Shown: piece by piece, positions 8,958-17,906 of the stretch
Numbering within the stretch: the first letter of the stretch is position 1
Layout: each line of letters begins with the position of its first letter
Program-made: the position numbers and the translations under genes
Notes under the pieces: generated by a model
Database searches by the model: none
Told to the model about the DNA's origin: nothing
The model's input: only the letters and a program-made list of their open reading frames with translations
Assembly: GCF_003010965.1 (NCBI RefSeq)
Contig: NZ_PGGM01000018.1
Coordinates: 1 to 64,000, forward strand
DNA from: Phyllobacterium sophorae
GTDB lineage: Bacteria; Pseudomonadota; Alphaproteobacteria; Rhizobiales; Rhizobiaceae
Direction of reading: 5' to 3'
Length of the DNA stretch: 64,000 nucleotides

Positions 8958-9917
8958 TCAAGAAACCCTGCGTGTCCCGCTTTCGTAATCCTGCGCCATC
9001 TCGCGCAGTTTCTGCCGCAATTTTTGCGAATTCTCTTCTGTTTTCCAGCGCTCTACCGTCATCTGCGCCTTGTCCTTGTCGATCTGGCGATAGGATTGAA
9101 CGAAGAGCCGCAAGGAATGCAGGTCCTTGTGGACGAGCCCGAAGAGCCCGGTGAGTATTAGATGCGCGGCCTCGGCGGACAGACCTAGCGATGCAAGCGC
9201 GATGGTCAATTCGGCATTGAGCCCTCGGCCGATGATGCGCCCGGCGCTATCCTGATCGAGGCCTAGCGCCTTGGCGAATTCCTGTTGAAATATTGTGGTC
9301 TGATCGAGAAGCGCCGCATCAATCAGGTGATTGGCAAGATGCTGGTCACTGGAGAAACCGGCGTCGCTCTCGCGCATAAGGGCCTTCAACGCCTCGCGCG
9401 TTTCGCGCAGGCGCGGCGAGTCTGGTGCTGCGGGAGCTGCGGCCAAGAGGACGCCATCGCCAAGGTCAAATTGCGACTGGATTTCAAGCGCGCGTTCTAT
9501 GGCCGGATCGTTGAAGCCGTGCAGGACGCGCAGGAGTTCTGGATCGGCGATCCGCCGCCGTGCAATGGCGCGTGCGTGGCTGATGCCCTTGTGAGTGACG
9601 ATATCGATAAGGTCAGACGGCTGCAGCAGCGGAGAGCGCAATAGCAGTGGCGCAGAGATGTCGACTTCATCCTCAGCAAGCGCCAGGATGAGGCGTTTCG
9701 GTGCATGAGGCAGCTCGGACAAGGCCGCAGCGGCATGGCGGCGCACACGCGGCGAGGCGAGGACAAGGAGAGGAACTGCGAGATCCTCGAGCTGCTGCGC
9801 GTCGCTCTTTGCCGGTCTGGCGACGCAGCAGAAGGCGGTAATCGATGCGGTCAGGAGATCGTCAGCCTTGCTGCCGCCATTGCGGTCTTCAAGCGCCCGA
9901 AACTCAGGATACTTCAC
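8958..9917 (-). CDS. DUF2336 domain-containing protein
   Basis: About 319 residues, largely alpha-helical and HEAT-like (RRHAAAALSELPHAPKRLILALAED), matching the DUF2336 family found in alphaproteobacteria near cell-envelope and signalling genes. No enzymatic motif is visible. Both possible starts are GTG: 9923 and 9917. The second has GGAG five bases upstream and is used here. Function is unknown. Confidence 0.8.
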   Translation of the reverse strand: MKYPEFRALEDRNGGSKADDLLTASITAFCCVARPAKSDAQQLEDLAVPLLVLASPRVRRHAAAALSELPHAPKRLILALAEDEVDISAPLLLRSPLLQPSDLIDIVTHKGISHARAIARRRIADPELLRVLHGFNDPAIERALEIQSQFDLGDGVLLAAAPAAPDSPRLRETREALKALMRESDAGFSSDQHLANHLIDAALLDQTTIFQQEFAKALGLDQDSAGRIIGRGLNAELTIALASLGLSAEAAHLILTGLFGLVHKDLHSLRLFVQSYRQIDKDKAQMTVERWKTEENSQKLRQKLREMAQDYESGTRRVS

Positions 9918-10078
9918 GAACACACTCCACTCGACGCATGACGCAGTTAAACAATGGCTAAAACTAGCCGCGAAGCGTTAGCAACCCGTTAACCATCGGC
10001 ATGCCTAAATGAAATTATGGCGCAAATCGTGCGCGCGTATGCATCTGAGTATCGAGGAGATTCAACGAACCAAAACGG

Positions 10079-10279
10079 ATGGGCGATATGGGGTTTGTCA
10101 TCACATTTCCAGGCAGCGCAACGAAACGCCGCTATGACCCTGATACCACACGGCGCACGACAGCCGAGATCATGATTTTCCCGGGCGTGCGCTACGAGCG
10201 CTACACGCCGGAAGCGCCAAAGCGCAGCAAGCCAAAACCACCGCGCAGGTTTTTCGATACGATGCCCCAGCCGGGATAG
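10079..10279 (+). CDS. Small conserved-looking hypothetical protein
   Basis: A 66-residue basic protein (MGDMGFVITFPGSATKRRYD...). It has a predicted beta-rich N-terminus and a Pro/Lys-rich tail (KRSKPKPPRRFF). The reading frame fills the whole space between two minus-strand genes and its codon use is like its neighbours'. A second ATG at 10088 could be the real start. The ribosome-binding site is weak. Function unknown. Confidence 0.55.
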   Translation: MGDMGFVITFPGSATKRRYDPDTTRRTTAEIMIFPGVRYERYTPEAPKRSKPKPPRRFFDTMPQPG

Positions 10280-10300
10280 GCCGGGGCAGGGTCACGTGTT

Positions 10301-11353
10301 CTACTGCTGTAGCCCGGGATATGCCCAGGCGCCGGACACACGCATCAGGTCGCGGTAGATCACCAGGCGTTCATCAGGCGATACTTTGGCTGCTTCTTCG
10401 ACCGAAGGCGCATCGAGCGCCACGACCGGCAACACGTTTGCGGAGATGCCGTATTGTTTGAGCGCGTCCTCAAGCACCGTCCGTGCCCTGCGCATGTGGC
10501 TGGAACTGGTGACAAGAATGACGCTGTCTGCGGTATGGCGCTTGAGCAGGTTCGCGACATTGAGTACATTGCCGACCGTATCCTTTGATTTGTCCTCGAT
10601 GAGAATGCGGTCGCGGTCAACGCCGTGCTCGACCAGCCATTTCATCATCACATCACCCTCGGTGACACCGGCCTGCGGCTGGCCGCCGGTCACCATGACT
10701 CGCGCCGTTGGATTCGCCTGAGCGGCTTTGAGCGCCACGTCGAGCCGGTCGAGCAACGGCTTTTCGGCAGTACCGTCCTTGGCCAGCGCATAGCCGAGGG
10801 CGACGATCATCACCTTGCCGGGTACGGCCGGCACTTCTGTATTCGGCTTTTCGGCCATGATTTGCTCGGCGCGAACAAAGCGCTGGCGGTAGGCTTCCGC
10901 CCGCTCGCGGTCGAGCCCGGAGAGGCCCTGATGAGCCAGCGCAGCCCCGGTCTCATCATTGCCGACCCGGGCCAGAGCCTCGAGCCATGCCTGCGCCTCG
11001 AACGAAGTCTGATCCTTGGCGAGAATGTCTTCATAGGTTGCGCGTGCGCCATCGACATTCTTCTGGAGGATTTGCGACGAAGCGACAGCAAAGCGGAAAT
11101 CAAGCCGCTCAGGTGCCAGTTTCGAAGCTTCGGCGAAGGATTGTTCGACCACGTCGTAGCGGCCATGGAGGGTAATGCCCTTGAAAATTTCAGCTTCCGC
11201 CTTTTTGACGTCGCCGCCGGACCAGTAATATTGCATGCCGGTATCAACCAGCGTTTTGATCCTTTCGGCATTTTGCTGATCGAAGGCAAAGGCGGAAAGT
11301 GAGGTGGTGATGGAGAGCAGCGCGACAGTTCCGGCGATAGCAAGCTTTTTCAT
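10301..11353 (-). CDS. YdcF/ElyC-like DUF218 protein with helical repeat region
   Basis: A 350-residue exported protein. Residues 1-24 are a signal peptide (MKKLAIAGTVALLSITTSLSAFA). Residues about 30-170 form TPR-like helices, and about 180-340 form the DUF218 Rossmann-like domain, with VTGGQP, the D-R-I-L-I-E-D-K-S-K-DT motif (typical ED.S.NT) and VTSSSHMRRA. DUF218 proteins such as SanA, YdcF and ElyC are linked to envelope polysaccharide or undecaprenyl-phosphate handling. The periplasmic location plus the added repeat region differs from the membrane-anchored ElyC type. The start at 11353 is chosen for its signal peptide. Confidence 0.82.
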   Translation of the reverse strand: MKKLAIAGTVALLSITTSLSAFAFDQQNAERIKTLVDTGMQYYWSGGDVKKAEAEIFKGITLHGRYDVVEQSFAEASKLAPERLDFRFAVASSQILQKNVDGARATYEDILAKDQTSFEAQAWLEALARVGNDETGAALAHQGLSGLDRERAEAYRQRFVRAEQIMAEKPNTEVPAVPGKVMIVALGYALAKDGTAEKPLLDRLDVALKAAQANPTARVMVTGGQPQAGVTEGDVMMKWLVEHGVDRDRILIEDKSKDTVGNVLNVANLLKRHTADSVILVTSSSHMRRARTVLEDALKQYGISANVLPVVALDAPSVEEAAKVSPDERLVIYRDLMRVSGAWAYPGLQQ

Positions 11354-11524
11354 GGGGTCTCCCGGTTTCGTAATGATCATGGTCCGGACAGGCGAAGAAA
11401 ACATGGCCGGAGCGCCACGTTAAACCCGCAATCACGTTTTGCAACGCCGAAGGAAGGGGACTTTTCCATGCGGGGCAAAATGCCTATCTGAAGCAACGAA
11501 TAATGATCATCTGGAGTAGAGCGG

Positions 11525-11812
11525 ATGTTTATCGTTTCCTTGACCTATGTGGTTCCGCTGGATGAGGTGGATGCGGCCATTCCATTGCATGTCGCGTTCC
11601 TTGAAAAGCATTACGCCGCCGGCACATTTCTCGCATCAGGCGCCAAGGTGCCGCGGACAGGCGGGATTATTCTCGCCAAGGCCAGCAGCGAAGAGGCGTT
11701 GCAGGAAATACTTGCCGAAGATCCGTTTCATCAGAAGAAACTTGCCTATTACGATGTGCAGGAGTTCGTGCCCTCAAGAACACTGAAGGGCCTTGAGCCT
11801 CTGTTGTGCTGA
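11525..11812 (+). CDS. YciI family protein
   Basis: A 95-residue ferredoxin-like-fold protein. It has the N-terminal strand MFIVSLTYV, the H-x-x-F-L motif (HVAFLEKHY), a glycine-rich turn and the AEDPFHQKKLAYYDVQEF segment typical of YciI proteins. Some family members act in degradation pathways as muconolactone-isomerase-like or HCl-lyase enzymes, but the role here is unknown. It is a single gene between minus-strand genes. Confidence 0.85.
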   Translation: MFIVSLTYVVPLDEVDAAIPLHVAFLEKHYAAGTFLASGAKVPRTGGIILAKASSEEALQEILAEDPFHQKKLAYYDVQEFVPSRTLKGLEPLLC

Positions 11813-11830
11813 CATCGGGCCGTTCTGGCT

Positions 11831-12376
11831 CTAAAGCAGCGGGGTGCAGTTCGCGCTTTTCAGGAACGCGTCGACCTGGGATCGCCAGGATTCATCCGGC
11901 ACGAAGCTGCGCACAACCACGAACCCTTCATCCATATCGGCTTCGATCAGCACTGAGTTTTCCGCGGCTGCTGGCTTGGTCTTGTTGAGCTCGATCATCT
12001 GCAGGGGCGTGGCAACCACGAGATCCAGCTGATCGGCAATCGCTGTCCGGTCATTGATCGAATAGATGTTTGCTCCCTGGCGGTTATATACGGAAATTGA
12101 CCAGTAAGGCGTGGTGCCGACGCCTGTGATGTGAGCGGGAAGATCGGTTATGTCAAAGCGGCACGCGACGGCCTGAAACAGCGGATCAAAGGCGAGGGGA
12201 ACCATGCCGGCGATGCCCTCGCGCGTCACGGTGTGGAACTGCCAGTCATCACCATAGGCTGAGATGCGCGACCAGGTATTGCGGTCGGAGTAATAGGGCA
12301 CGAGCAGGACCACGGCGATGTGGATCAAACCAGCGCCAACAAGACCAATGAACAGGGTGCGGAGGACCTTAACCAT
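11831..12376 (-). CDS. DUF1254 domain-containing membrane protein
   Basis: A 181-residue protein with one N-terminal transmembrane helix (RTLFIGLVGAGLIHIAVVLLV) and a periplasmic DUF1254-like domain (NRQGANIYSINDRTA). It overlaps the DUF1214 gene by eight bases, and the two families commonly occur as a pair or fusion, so they probably form one operon and complex. The product ends in a cysteine-containing tail (KSANCTPLL). Function is unknown. Confidence 0.8.
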   Translation of the reverse strand: MVKVLRTLFIGLVGAGLIHIAVVLLVPYYSDRNTWSRISAYGDDWQFHTVTREGIAGMVPLAFDPLFQAVACRFDITDLPAHITGVGTTPYWSISVYNRQGANIYSINDRTAIADQLDLVVATPLQMIELNKTKPAAAENSVLIEADMDEGFVVVRSFVPDESWRSQVDAFLKSANCTPLL

Positions 12377-12953
12377 CGCAGCCAGTCCTCGTGACAGACG
12401 GGAACTTCATATCGACGAGACCGGAATTGCCGCCAACAGGGGTGTCGTAGAGCGTCATGACGAGGACCATGCGGCCGCGCCCCGTGATGGCCAGCCAGTT
12501 GCCCGGTTGCGCTTTGGCAGAGACATTGACAATAAATTGCCCGTCCTGCTTGCGGAAGATCTGGCGGGAATGAATCGCCGGAAGACGGTTTTGGCCGGGA
12601 TCCAGCGCAACCAGCGTACGATCGGCCGCGTACAGGGTCCAGAAGCGCGAATTGGGGCTGTTGCCCTCGACCTTGTAGGAGCAGCGCCGGTCCAGCGTTT
12701 TACCTTGACCATCGCTATAGGCGTAGAAGGCGAGGCCCTCGGTACTGCCAAGCGGAAATGCCCCCTCGCGTGCCGCGCGCGCCTTGGCGTAGGGATCGGA
12801 AAGGGGGGTGCCAGCTTCGGGATGCGCAGTCCACCGGCCGATGGTGAGCGCCCCGAAACCATCGAAACGGTTCACCGCATACCATGCGCTCATCGTGCCG
12901 CCACCGACGGCAATGACAAGCGCAATGAGGGCAAGGAAGACATTTCGAAGCAT
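12369..12953 (-). CDS. DUF1214 domain-containing membrane protein
   Basis: A 194-residue protein: a signal anchor at residues 1-22 (MLRNVFLALIALVIAVGGG), then a DUF1214 beta-rich domain with the conserved FWTLYAAD and ITGRGRMVLVMTLYDTP segments. It is the first gene of a two-gene operon with the DUF1254 protein, which starts inside its last codons. The family is often annotated as carboxylesterase-like but no catalytic triad is evident here. Confidence 0.82.
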   Translation of the reverse strand: MLRNVFLALIALVIAVGGGTMSAWYAVNRFDGFGALTIGRWTAHPEAGTPLSDPYAKARAAREGAFPLGSTEGLAFYAYSDGQGKTLDRRCSYKVEGNSPNSRFWTLYAADRTLVALDPGQNRLPAIHSRQIFRKQDGQFIVNVSAKAQPGNWLAITGRGRMVLVMTLYDTPVGGNSGLVDMKFPSVTRTGCDG

Positions 12954-12988
12954 GAACGATGACTACACGGGAGAGATCACGCACGCAA

Positions 12989-15142
12989 TCAAAGCGCGGA
13001 GACTTTTGCGGGCAGGATTGGCAGTTTCAACTGTGGAGCAGCTTTCAACGCTTGTCCGATTTCACGGATGGTTGCGGCCGTGGCGCCCGAGAGGACACGC
13101 GGCCGCTCCTCTGCCTTCAACACGTCGCTTTCCTCTTCGTTTTCCTCAGCCTTCGCCGCTGCGACTTTCTCCTGTTTGGGCAAGGTTGGATCGATACCGG
13201 GGATGGCTTTGAGTTCGATATTTTGATGAGCGTAGTTCATGAACCGCTGCCAAGTCATCGCCGGAAGAATGCCCCCCGTCAATTCCTTGGTTGGTGTGAA
13301 GTTGTCGTTGCCAAACCAGACGGCGGCTGTGTAATTGCCGGTAAAGCCGACAAACCATGCGTCGCGATAGCTTTGCGTGGTACCGGTCTTGCCTGCCGCG
13401 CGGGTCATCGGCAACGCGGCGCGCCGCCCCGTCCCCCACTCCGGCACCTGCGCCAGCATTATGTTCATATTATTCGTTGCGGTTTCGGAGAGAACCCGGT
13501 GCGGCTTGGCCCCATCTCTCTTCCAGTCCCACAGCACGTCACCGTTCTGGCTCAAAATTTGCGTGAAGGGATGCCGCAGGCCGGCCATGCCGCCCGTAGC
13601 GAAGACATTGTATCCGGTTGCCTGATCCATGACCGTCATGCCTGACGTGCCAAGCACCATGGTCTTATGCGAACTGATCGGCGATTCAACACCCATGGCT
13701 TTCGTCAGCGCAACGATTGGCGCTGTCGTCAGGTAGTCCTTCGCGAGGCGCACCGGAACGGTATTGATGGATTTGACGAGGGCCGTCGTGAGGTCGATCT
13801 TCCCAAGATACTGGCGCGAATAGTTCTGCGGCGACCAGCTGCCCCATGAAACCGCACCGCCCGAGACCAGCGTTTTGGGGGTCATGCCCTTTTCCATGGC
13901 AGCCGCGTAGACATAGGGCTTGAACGACGAGCCGGCCTGGCGCAGTGCTGCCGTGGCGCGGTTAAACTGGCTTTCGCCATAGTCGCGTCCGCCGACGATC
14001 GCCCGTACGGCGCCATTGTTCTCCAGAACGACGATGGCCGCCTGGGTCACGTTATACTCCTTGCCGAACTGGCGCAGGTGAAACTCGGCCGACTCCTCGG
14101 CGGCCTTCTGAATGCCCATGTCGAGCGTAGTGCGAACGACAAGCGTATGGGTCGGCAGCTTCTGCGCGACCTTTCGCACTTCGTCGAAGGTCCAGTCGAG
14201 GAAGTAGTCCGGGCTTTCCGATCGGCCGCGATCGACCACGGTCGCCGGATTGCGGCGGGCGCCGACAACCTGCCCCTCTGTCATCAATCCGCCCTGCACC
14301 AAGTTGCTGAGCACAACATTGGCCCGGGCGCGGGCAGCGGGCAGATTGACGTGCGGAGCATATTTGGCCGGCGCCTTGAACAGGCCAGCGAGCATGGCCG
14401 CTTCAGCGAGACTGACGTCTTTTACGCTCTTGCCGAAATAAAACTGCGAGGCGGCCGCAATGCCGAACGTGCCGCCGCCCATATAGGCCCGGTCGAGATA
14501 GGTCTGCAGGATTTCTTTCTTGCTCAAATTGGACTCGAGCCAGACGGCGAGAAAAGCCTCCTTGATCTTGCGATCAAGGCTGCGCTCGTTGGTGAGGAAC
14601 AGGTTCTTCGCAAGCTGCTGGGTGATCGTCGAGCCGCCCTGAACCACTGAGTTGGCCCGCAGGTTTTCCGTCATCGCGCGCGAAAGTCCGAGGAAATCGA
14701 TGCCGAAATGGTCAAAGAATCGTCTGTCCTCGGTGGCGAGGACCGCCTTGATGACATGATCCGGCAGCTCATCGATCGGCACGGCGCTGCGATGCAGGAT
14801 GCCGCGCTGACCAATTTCGTTGCCATAGCGATCAAGGAAGGTCACTGCGAAATCGTCGCGTGTCCGCCAGTTCTTTTCTGTCTCGTGGAAGGCGGGGATG
14901 GCCAGTGTCAGCATGACGACGGAACCGACAGTGCCCCAGGTAAATGCCTCGCCGAGAACTTCGAAAATCGCTCGCCGCCAGCCGGTGACATGGAACCGGC
15001 GGAAGAAAATGGTAGTATCTTCCCAGAATTCAGCGAGGCGAAATCGCAACTCGTAAAGGGTCGAATCGATCCAGGCATCAAGTCCGAGCAGCGGCGAGAC
15101 CTTGAATCGCTTTCGTTCCTTGCCTGGCCTGGGCTCTTCCAT
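12989..15142 (-). CDS. Class A penicillin-binding protein (PBP1A family)
   Basis: A 717-residue bifunctional peptidoglycan synthase. One transmembrane helix lies near residues 65-85. The glycosyltransferase domain has ATEDRRFFDHFG (catalytic Glu) and QGGSTITQQLAKN. The transpeptidase domain has the SxxK motif (SSFK within RQAGSSFKPY), SxN (SIN within VKSINTVPV) and KTG (AGKTGTTQ). It polymerises lipid II and cross-links the strands in the periplasm. It is slightly shorter than typical PBP1A, lacking the OB insert. A Lys/Glu-rich C-terminal tail is present. Single gene, divergent from the LysE gene. Confidence 0.92.
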   Translation of the reverse strand: MEEPRPGKERKRFKVSPLLGLDAWIDSTLYELRFRLAEFWEDTTIFFRRFHVTGWRRAIFEVLGEAFTWGTVGSVVMLTLAIPAFHETEKNWRTRDDFAVTFLDRYGNEIGQRGILHRSAVPIDELPDHVIKAVLATEDRRFFDHFGIDFLGLSRAMTENLRANSVVQGGSTITQQLAKNLFLTNERSLDRKIKEAFLAVWLESNLSKKEILQTYLDRAYMGGGTFGIAAASQFYFGKSVKDVSLAEAAMLAGLFKAPAKYAPHVNLPAARARANVVLSNLVQGGLMTEGQVVGARRNPATVVDRGRSESPDYFLDWTFDEVRKVAQKLPTHTLVVRTTLDMGIQKAAEESAEFHLRQFGKEYNVTQAAIVVLENNGAVRAIVGGRDYGESQFNRATAALRQAGSSFKPYVYAAAMEKGMTPKTLVSGGAVSWGSWSPQNYSRQYLGKIDLTTALVKSINTVPVRLAKDYLTTAPIVALTKAMGVESPISSHKTMVLGTSGMTVMDQATGYNVFATGGMAGLRHPFTQILSQNGDVLWDWKRDGAKPHRVLSETATNNMNIMLAQVPEWGTGRRAALPMTRAAGKTGTTQSYRDAWFVGFTGNYTAAVWFGNDNFTPTKELTGGILPAMTWQRFMNYAHQNIELKAIPGIDPTLPKQEKVAAAKAEENEEESDVLKAEERPRVLSGATAATIREIGQALKAAPQLKLPILPAKVSAL

Positions 15143-15409
15143 CTAAATTCTTGCCTGCCCTATACTCAGCCATAACTTCCCTGAAGGACTATGGTGTAGC
15201 CGATATCACTTAACAGCTTCTTGAGGTGGCTGTTGAGGCTCTTATATGGTCGTTTCTTCCGTAAAAAAGAATACCGCCTTTTTGCTTGGCGGGACAAGGG
15301 TTGGCACACTCGACACCGAGATTTGATACAGTACTGTTGCGTAAAAGTTTCCACTTGCAATTGAACAAAACCGATGGATTGGTGTGATTTTTCGCGTGGG
15401 AGCTAAAAC

Positions 15410-16036
15410 ATGTCCATTGAGCATTGGCTGGCATTCGTTGCAGCATCGGCAATTCTTCTCGCAATTCCGGGGCCGACCATCCTCTTGGTCATCTCCTATG
15501 CGCTGGGCCATGGCCGCCGCTTCGCAGCTGCAACGGTGGCGGGTGTGGCGCTCGGCGATTTTACCGCGATGACCGCTTCCATGCTTGGTCTCGGCGCGTT
15601 GCTTGCCGCTTCCGCAACAATCTTCACGGCACTGAAGTGGATCGGCGCCGCCTACCTGATCTATCTCGGCATCAAATTGTGGCGCGCACCGGTCGCCAAT
15701 CGCGAAACGGGCGAGATGCCGGCGAAGAATGAAAAAGCGACGCGCATTTTCCTGCATGCCTATGTGGTAACGGCACTGAACCCCAAGAGCATCATCTTTT
15801 TTGTCGCCTTTCTTCCGCAGTTCCTGGACACGACACGTCCAGTATTCATGCAGATGGTAATTTTCGAGACGACATTCCTTGTGCTCGCAACACTGAACGC
15901 CGGGAGCTACGCCCTGATGGCATCCATGGCACGTCAGACCATCCGCAAACCGACGGTCCAGCGCATCGTCAATCGAACCGGCGGATCATTGATGATCGGC
16001 GCAGGGTTGCTGGCACTGGGCTGGAAGAAGGCATAG
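15410..16036 (+). CDS. LysE/RhtB family amino-acid exporter
   Basis: A 208-residue inner-membrane exporter with about six hydrophobic helices. It shows the family's N-terminal IPGPTILLVISYALGHG signature and the central LNPKSIIFFVAFLPQF motif. Substrates in this family are amino acids or homoserine lactone-like compounds; the substrate here cannot be told. GGGAG lies just upstream of ATG 15410. The gene borders the accessory islet beginning at about 16070. Confidence 0.88.
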   Translation: MSIEHWLAFVAASAILLAIPGPTILLVISYALGHGRRFAAATVAGVALGDFTAMTASMLGLGALLAASATIFTALKWIGAAYLIYLGIKLWRAPVANRETGEMPAKNEKATRIFLHAYVVTALNPKSIIFFVAFLPQFLDTTRPVFMQMVIFETTFLVLATLNAGSYALMASMARQTIRKPTVQRIVNRTGGSLMIGAGLLALGWKKA

Positions 16037-16071
16037 AGAACTTTGATACCTTCACCCTGATGGACATCAGA

Positions 16072-16135
16072 TGCGATTTTCTGCGCTTCCAGTGCTCACG
16101 GACCAAAACGTCCGCTGCGCTCTGGTTGTCGAACC
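16072..16135. repeat. Dispersed intergenic repeat, copy B
   Basis: A diverged copy of the element at 4291-4362. It has the same layout (TTTTCTGCGCT, GTGCTCAC, a six-base loop, then CTGCGCTCTGGT), with the central stem GGAC (16100-16103) paired to GTCC (16110-16113). Relative to copy A both arms changed together (GTAC to GGAC, GTAC to GTCC), keeping the pairing. Copy B ends where the transposase remnant begins. Confidence 0.5.
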
Positions 16136-16143
16136 AAGTCATA

Positions 16144-16727
16144 TGCCTCACCCGAAGGCAAAACCGTTGAAGCCGATGAAACCTATATTGGAAAGCGCGA
16201 AACGCCGCGCAAACTCGCTCGCGGTCGCATTGCAAATCCTACAAAGGGCGGCAAATCAGACGGTGCACATTGTTATTGGTCTGGTAGAGCGTGGCGGCAA
16301 AGCCCGAATGTTTCATCTGAACGACGCGACAGCCGCCACCGTCCGCGACGTGCTGGTTCGTAACGTATCCCGCGACACCACACTCTATACCGACGAATCC
16401 CGCCTCTACACCGTGACCGGAACAGAGTTCGCAGCACATGGCACTGTGAAGCATTCGGCTAAAGAGTATGCACGACACGAAGGCGACGTAGTGGTTCACT
16501 CCAATACGATTGAAGGCGTGTTCTCTGTGTTCAAGCGTGGCATGATCGGCGTCTATCACCATTGCGGCGAAGCCCATCTTCACCGCTACCTTGCCGAGTT
16601 CGATTTCCGCTATAACCGCCGTACCGTGATGAAGGTTACAGACGCCGAACGCACGAATCAGTTGCTTGCAATGATCGAAGGTAAGCGCCTTACCTATCGG
16701 CGGATTGGTGAAGGCAGTTACGCCTAA
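16144..16727 (+). pseudogene. IS1595-type (ISXO2-like) transposase remnant
   Basis: The 3' two-thirds of a DDE transposase gene. One frame reads the first motif (EGKTVEADETYIG, from about 16153), then the reading continues about 100 bases later in another frame (VIGLVERGGKARMFHL ... VVHSNTIEGVFSVFKRGMIGVYHHC ... YLAEFDFRYN). The two parts are joined by a frameshift near 16255-16265. The N-terminal zinc-ribbon half is missing and no inverted terminal repeats are evident. The element is dead and marks the left part of an accessory islet. Confidence 0.8.
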
Positions 16728-16915
16728 GCAGAAAGCTGCCGCGTTTCTTCGTTGGAGGAAGCGACATGGATGATTTCACCCTCGGACGTTGCATTTGCTA
16801 GAGCCTTTAGCCTACGCTCTGCATGTTCTAGCGTGGGCGCTAATATTTCCAATGAACAACGCCCATCTTCACACGTATATCCAAAAGACCAACACTTTAA
16901 CCGGGGGAAATCCAT
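16724..16915 (-). CDS. Small hypothetical protein
   Basis: A possible 63-residue acidic protein (MDFPRLKCWSFGYTCEDGRC...). It has AAGGA nine bases before ATG 16915 and a regular predicted helix (TLEHAERRLKALANA). Its start region overlaps the start of the divergent DUF1508 gene by two bases, and its stop overlaps the transposase remnant's end. No family is recognised, and it may be non-coding. Confidence 0.35.
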   Translation of the reverse strand: MDFPRLKCWSFGYTCEDGRCSLEILAPTLEHAERRLKALANATSEGEIIHVASSNEETRQLSA

Positions 16916-17114
16916 GGCCACTCGTCCTTATCCATCGTTTTTGATCTACAAAGATGCCGTAGGAGAATTTCGCTGGCGCTATCAGGCGTCCAATACGAAA
17001 ATCATCGCTGATAGCGGCGAAGGCTATGTAAACAAGGCAGATTGCCAACACGGAATTGACCTCGTGAAGGCCAGTGCCAACTCCGAAGTATGGGTGACCC
17101 AAGACGCTAAATAG
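16914..17114 (+). CDS. DUF1508 (YegP-like) family protein
   Basis: A 66-residue single-repeat protein: FLIYKDAVGEFRWRYQASNTKIIADSGEGY..KADCQHGIDLVK shows the DUF1508 pattern of a strand, W-R, a glycine turn (SGEGY) and a helix. Family members are small cytosolic proteins of unknown function. ATG 16914 follows GGGGGAA, so the longer open frame upstream is not used. It lies in the accessory islet, possibly as an operon with the next gene (24-base gap). Confidence 0.75.
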   Translation: MATRPYPSFLIYKDAVGEFRWRYQASNTKIIADSGEGYVNKADCQHGIDLVKASANSEVWVTQDAK

Positions 17115-17138
17115 CCGAATCAACGGGAGGTTGAATCA

Positions 17139-17573
17139 ATGGCTTCAGAAATCACAATGGGACTAGCGGCTTTTAAATCCATGATGGATATCGTTGGTGG
17201 TATGTTTGCTTTGAAAAGCGAGACTGAAAAGAATACGGCGGTTCTCGAATTACAAAGAAGGATATTTGAAGCCCAATCGCTTTATTCTACGGCTGTTTCC
17301 CGCATATCCGAGCTTGAACAAAAAGTTGTGAGCATGGAAACATGGGCGTGTGAGAAAGAACGCTACGAACTTAAGGCTGTTGCTGCTGGACGTTTCGCCT
17401 ACGTCCTGAAGGCAGACATGCAGGGATCGGAAGAACCACATCAGATATGCGCAAGTTGTTACCAGAAGGGCGTCAAATCGATTCTTCAGAGCAAGCGCAC
17501 CGAGGTGGGCCGCTATAGAATGCTGTTTTGTCCTGATTGTAATACCGAACTCAATCTTACCGTGGCTGTTTAG
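17139..17573 (+). CDS. Coiled-coil zinc-ribbon protein of unknown function
   Basis: A 144-residue protein. Residues 1-30 form a glycine-containing hydrophobic helix (MGLAAFKSMMDIVGGMFAL), about 30-70 are predicted coiled coil, and a C-terminal zinc ribbon carries Cys104/Cys107 (ICASC) and Cys131/Cys134 (FCPDC). GGGAGG lies just upstream of the ATG. Such small helix-plus-zinc-ribbon proteins occur in genomic islands and phages, but no specific function is known. It is more AT-rich than the core genes. Confidence 0.65.
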   Translation: MASEITMGLAAFKSMMDIVGGMFALKSETEKNTAVLELQRRIFEAQSLYSTAVSRISELEQKVVSMETWACEKERYELKAVAAGRFAYVLKADMQGSEEPHQICASCYQKGVKSILQSKRTEVGRYRMLFCPDCNTELNLTVAV

Positions 17574-17700
17574 AGACATCAGATTCTAAATCCTTTTCGC
17601 CCTTCCCAGGTTTCGGCTTGGGAGGGGTTCTCGGTTGAGGCGGCGTTTTCAGCAGCTTCTGTAAAGTCCCTTTGAATTTCTTGTCGTCGGAGTCAGACAC
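17557..17700 (-). CDS. Very small basic hypothetical protein
   Basis: A 47-residue frame starting GTG at 17700 with AGGGGA six bases upstream: MSDSDDKKFKGTLQKLLKTP..., then a Pro/Lys-rich stretch. A short helix with KLLKTPP followed by a proline/lysine tail resembles small proteins often seen in alphaproteobacterial islands. It converges with and overlaps the end of the zinc-ribbon gene by 17 bases. The call is made from translation pattern and ribosome-binding site only. Confidence 0.45.
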   Translation of the reverse strand: MSDSDDKKFKGTLQKLLKTPPQPRTPPKPKPGKGEKDLESDVSKQPR

Positions 17701-17906
17701 AATCTATCCCCTGAATACACAATTATCTGTGTATAACTTCTTGCCCGAAGCAAACGAATCACATTCCATGGTGAGCGATAGTGCGATGGAGGGGGTGTGG
17801 CTTCTTCTCAAGGTCACCACACACCCGCTCACAAAGCTCACTATCTGGCGTACCCGGCAAATTTTGCGGGTGCCCTCCGGTTCCATCCATCGGGAACCGG
17901 TTGTAT
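17701..17906. other. Inverted-repeat-rich non-coding stretch upstream of the tRNA-like element
   Basis: No convincing gene. Several paired segments occur: GATAGTG with CACTATC (about 60 bases apart), GTGTGG with CCACAC, an imperfect ACCCG...CGGGT hairpin around GCAAATTTTGC, and CCGGTTCC with GGAACCGG just before the tRNA-like element. The nesting suggests a folded RNA on the plus strand, but no known RNA family is recognised. Confidence 0.35.
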
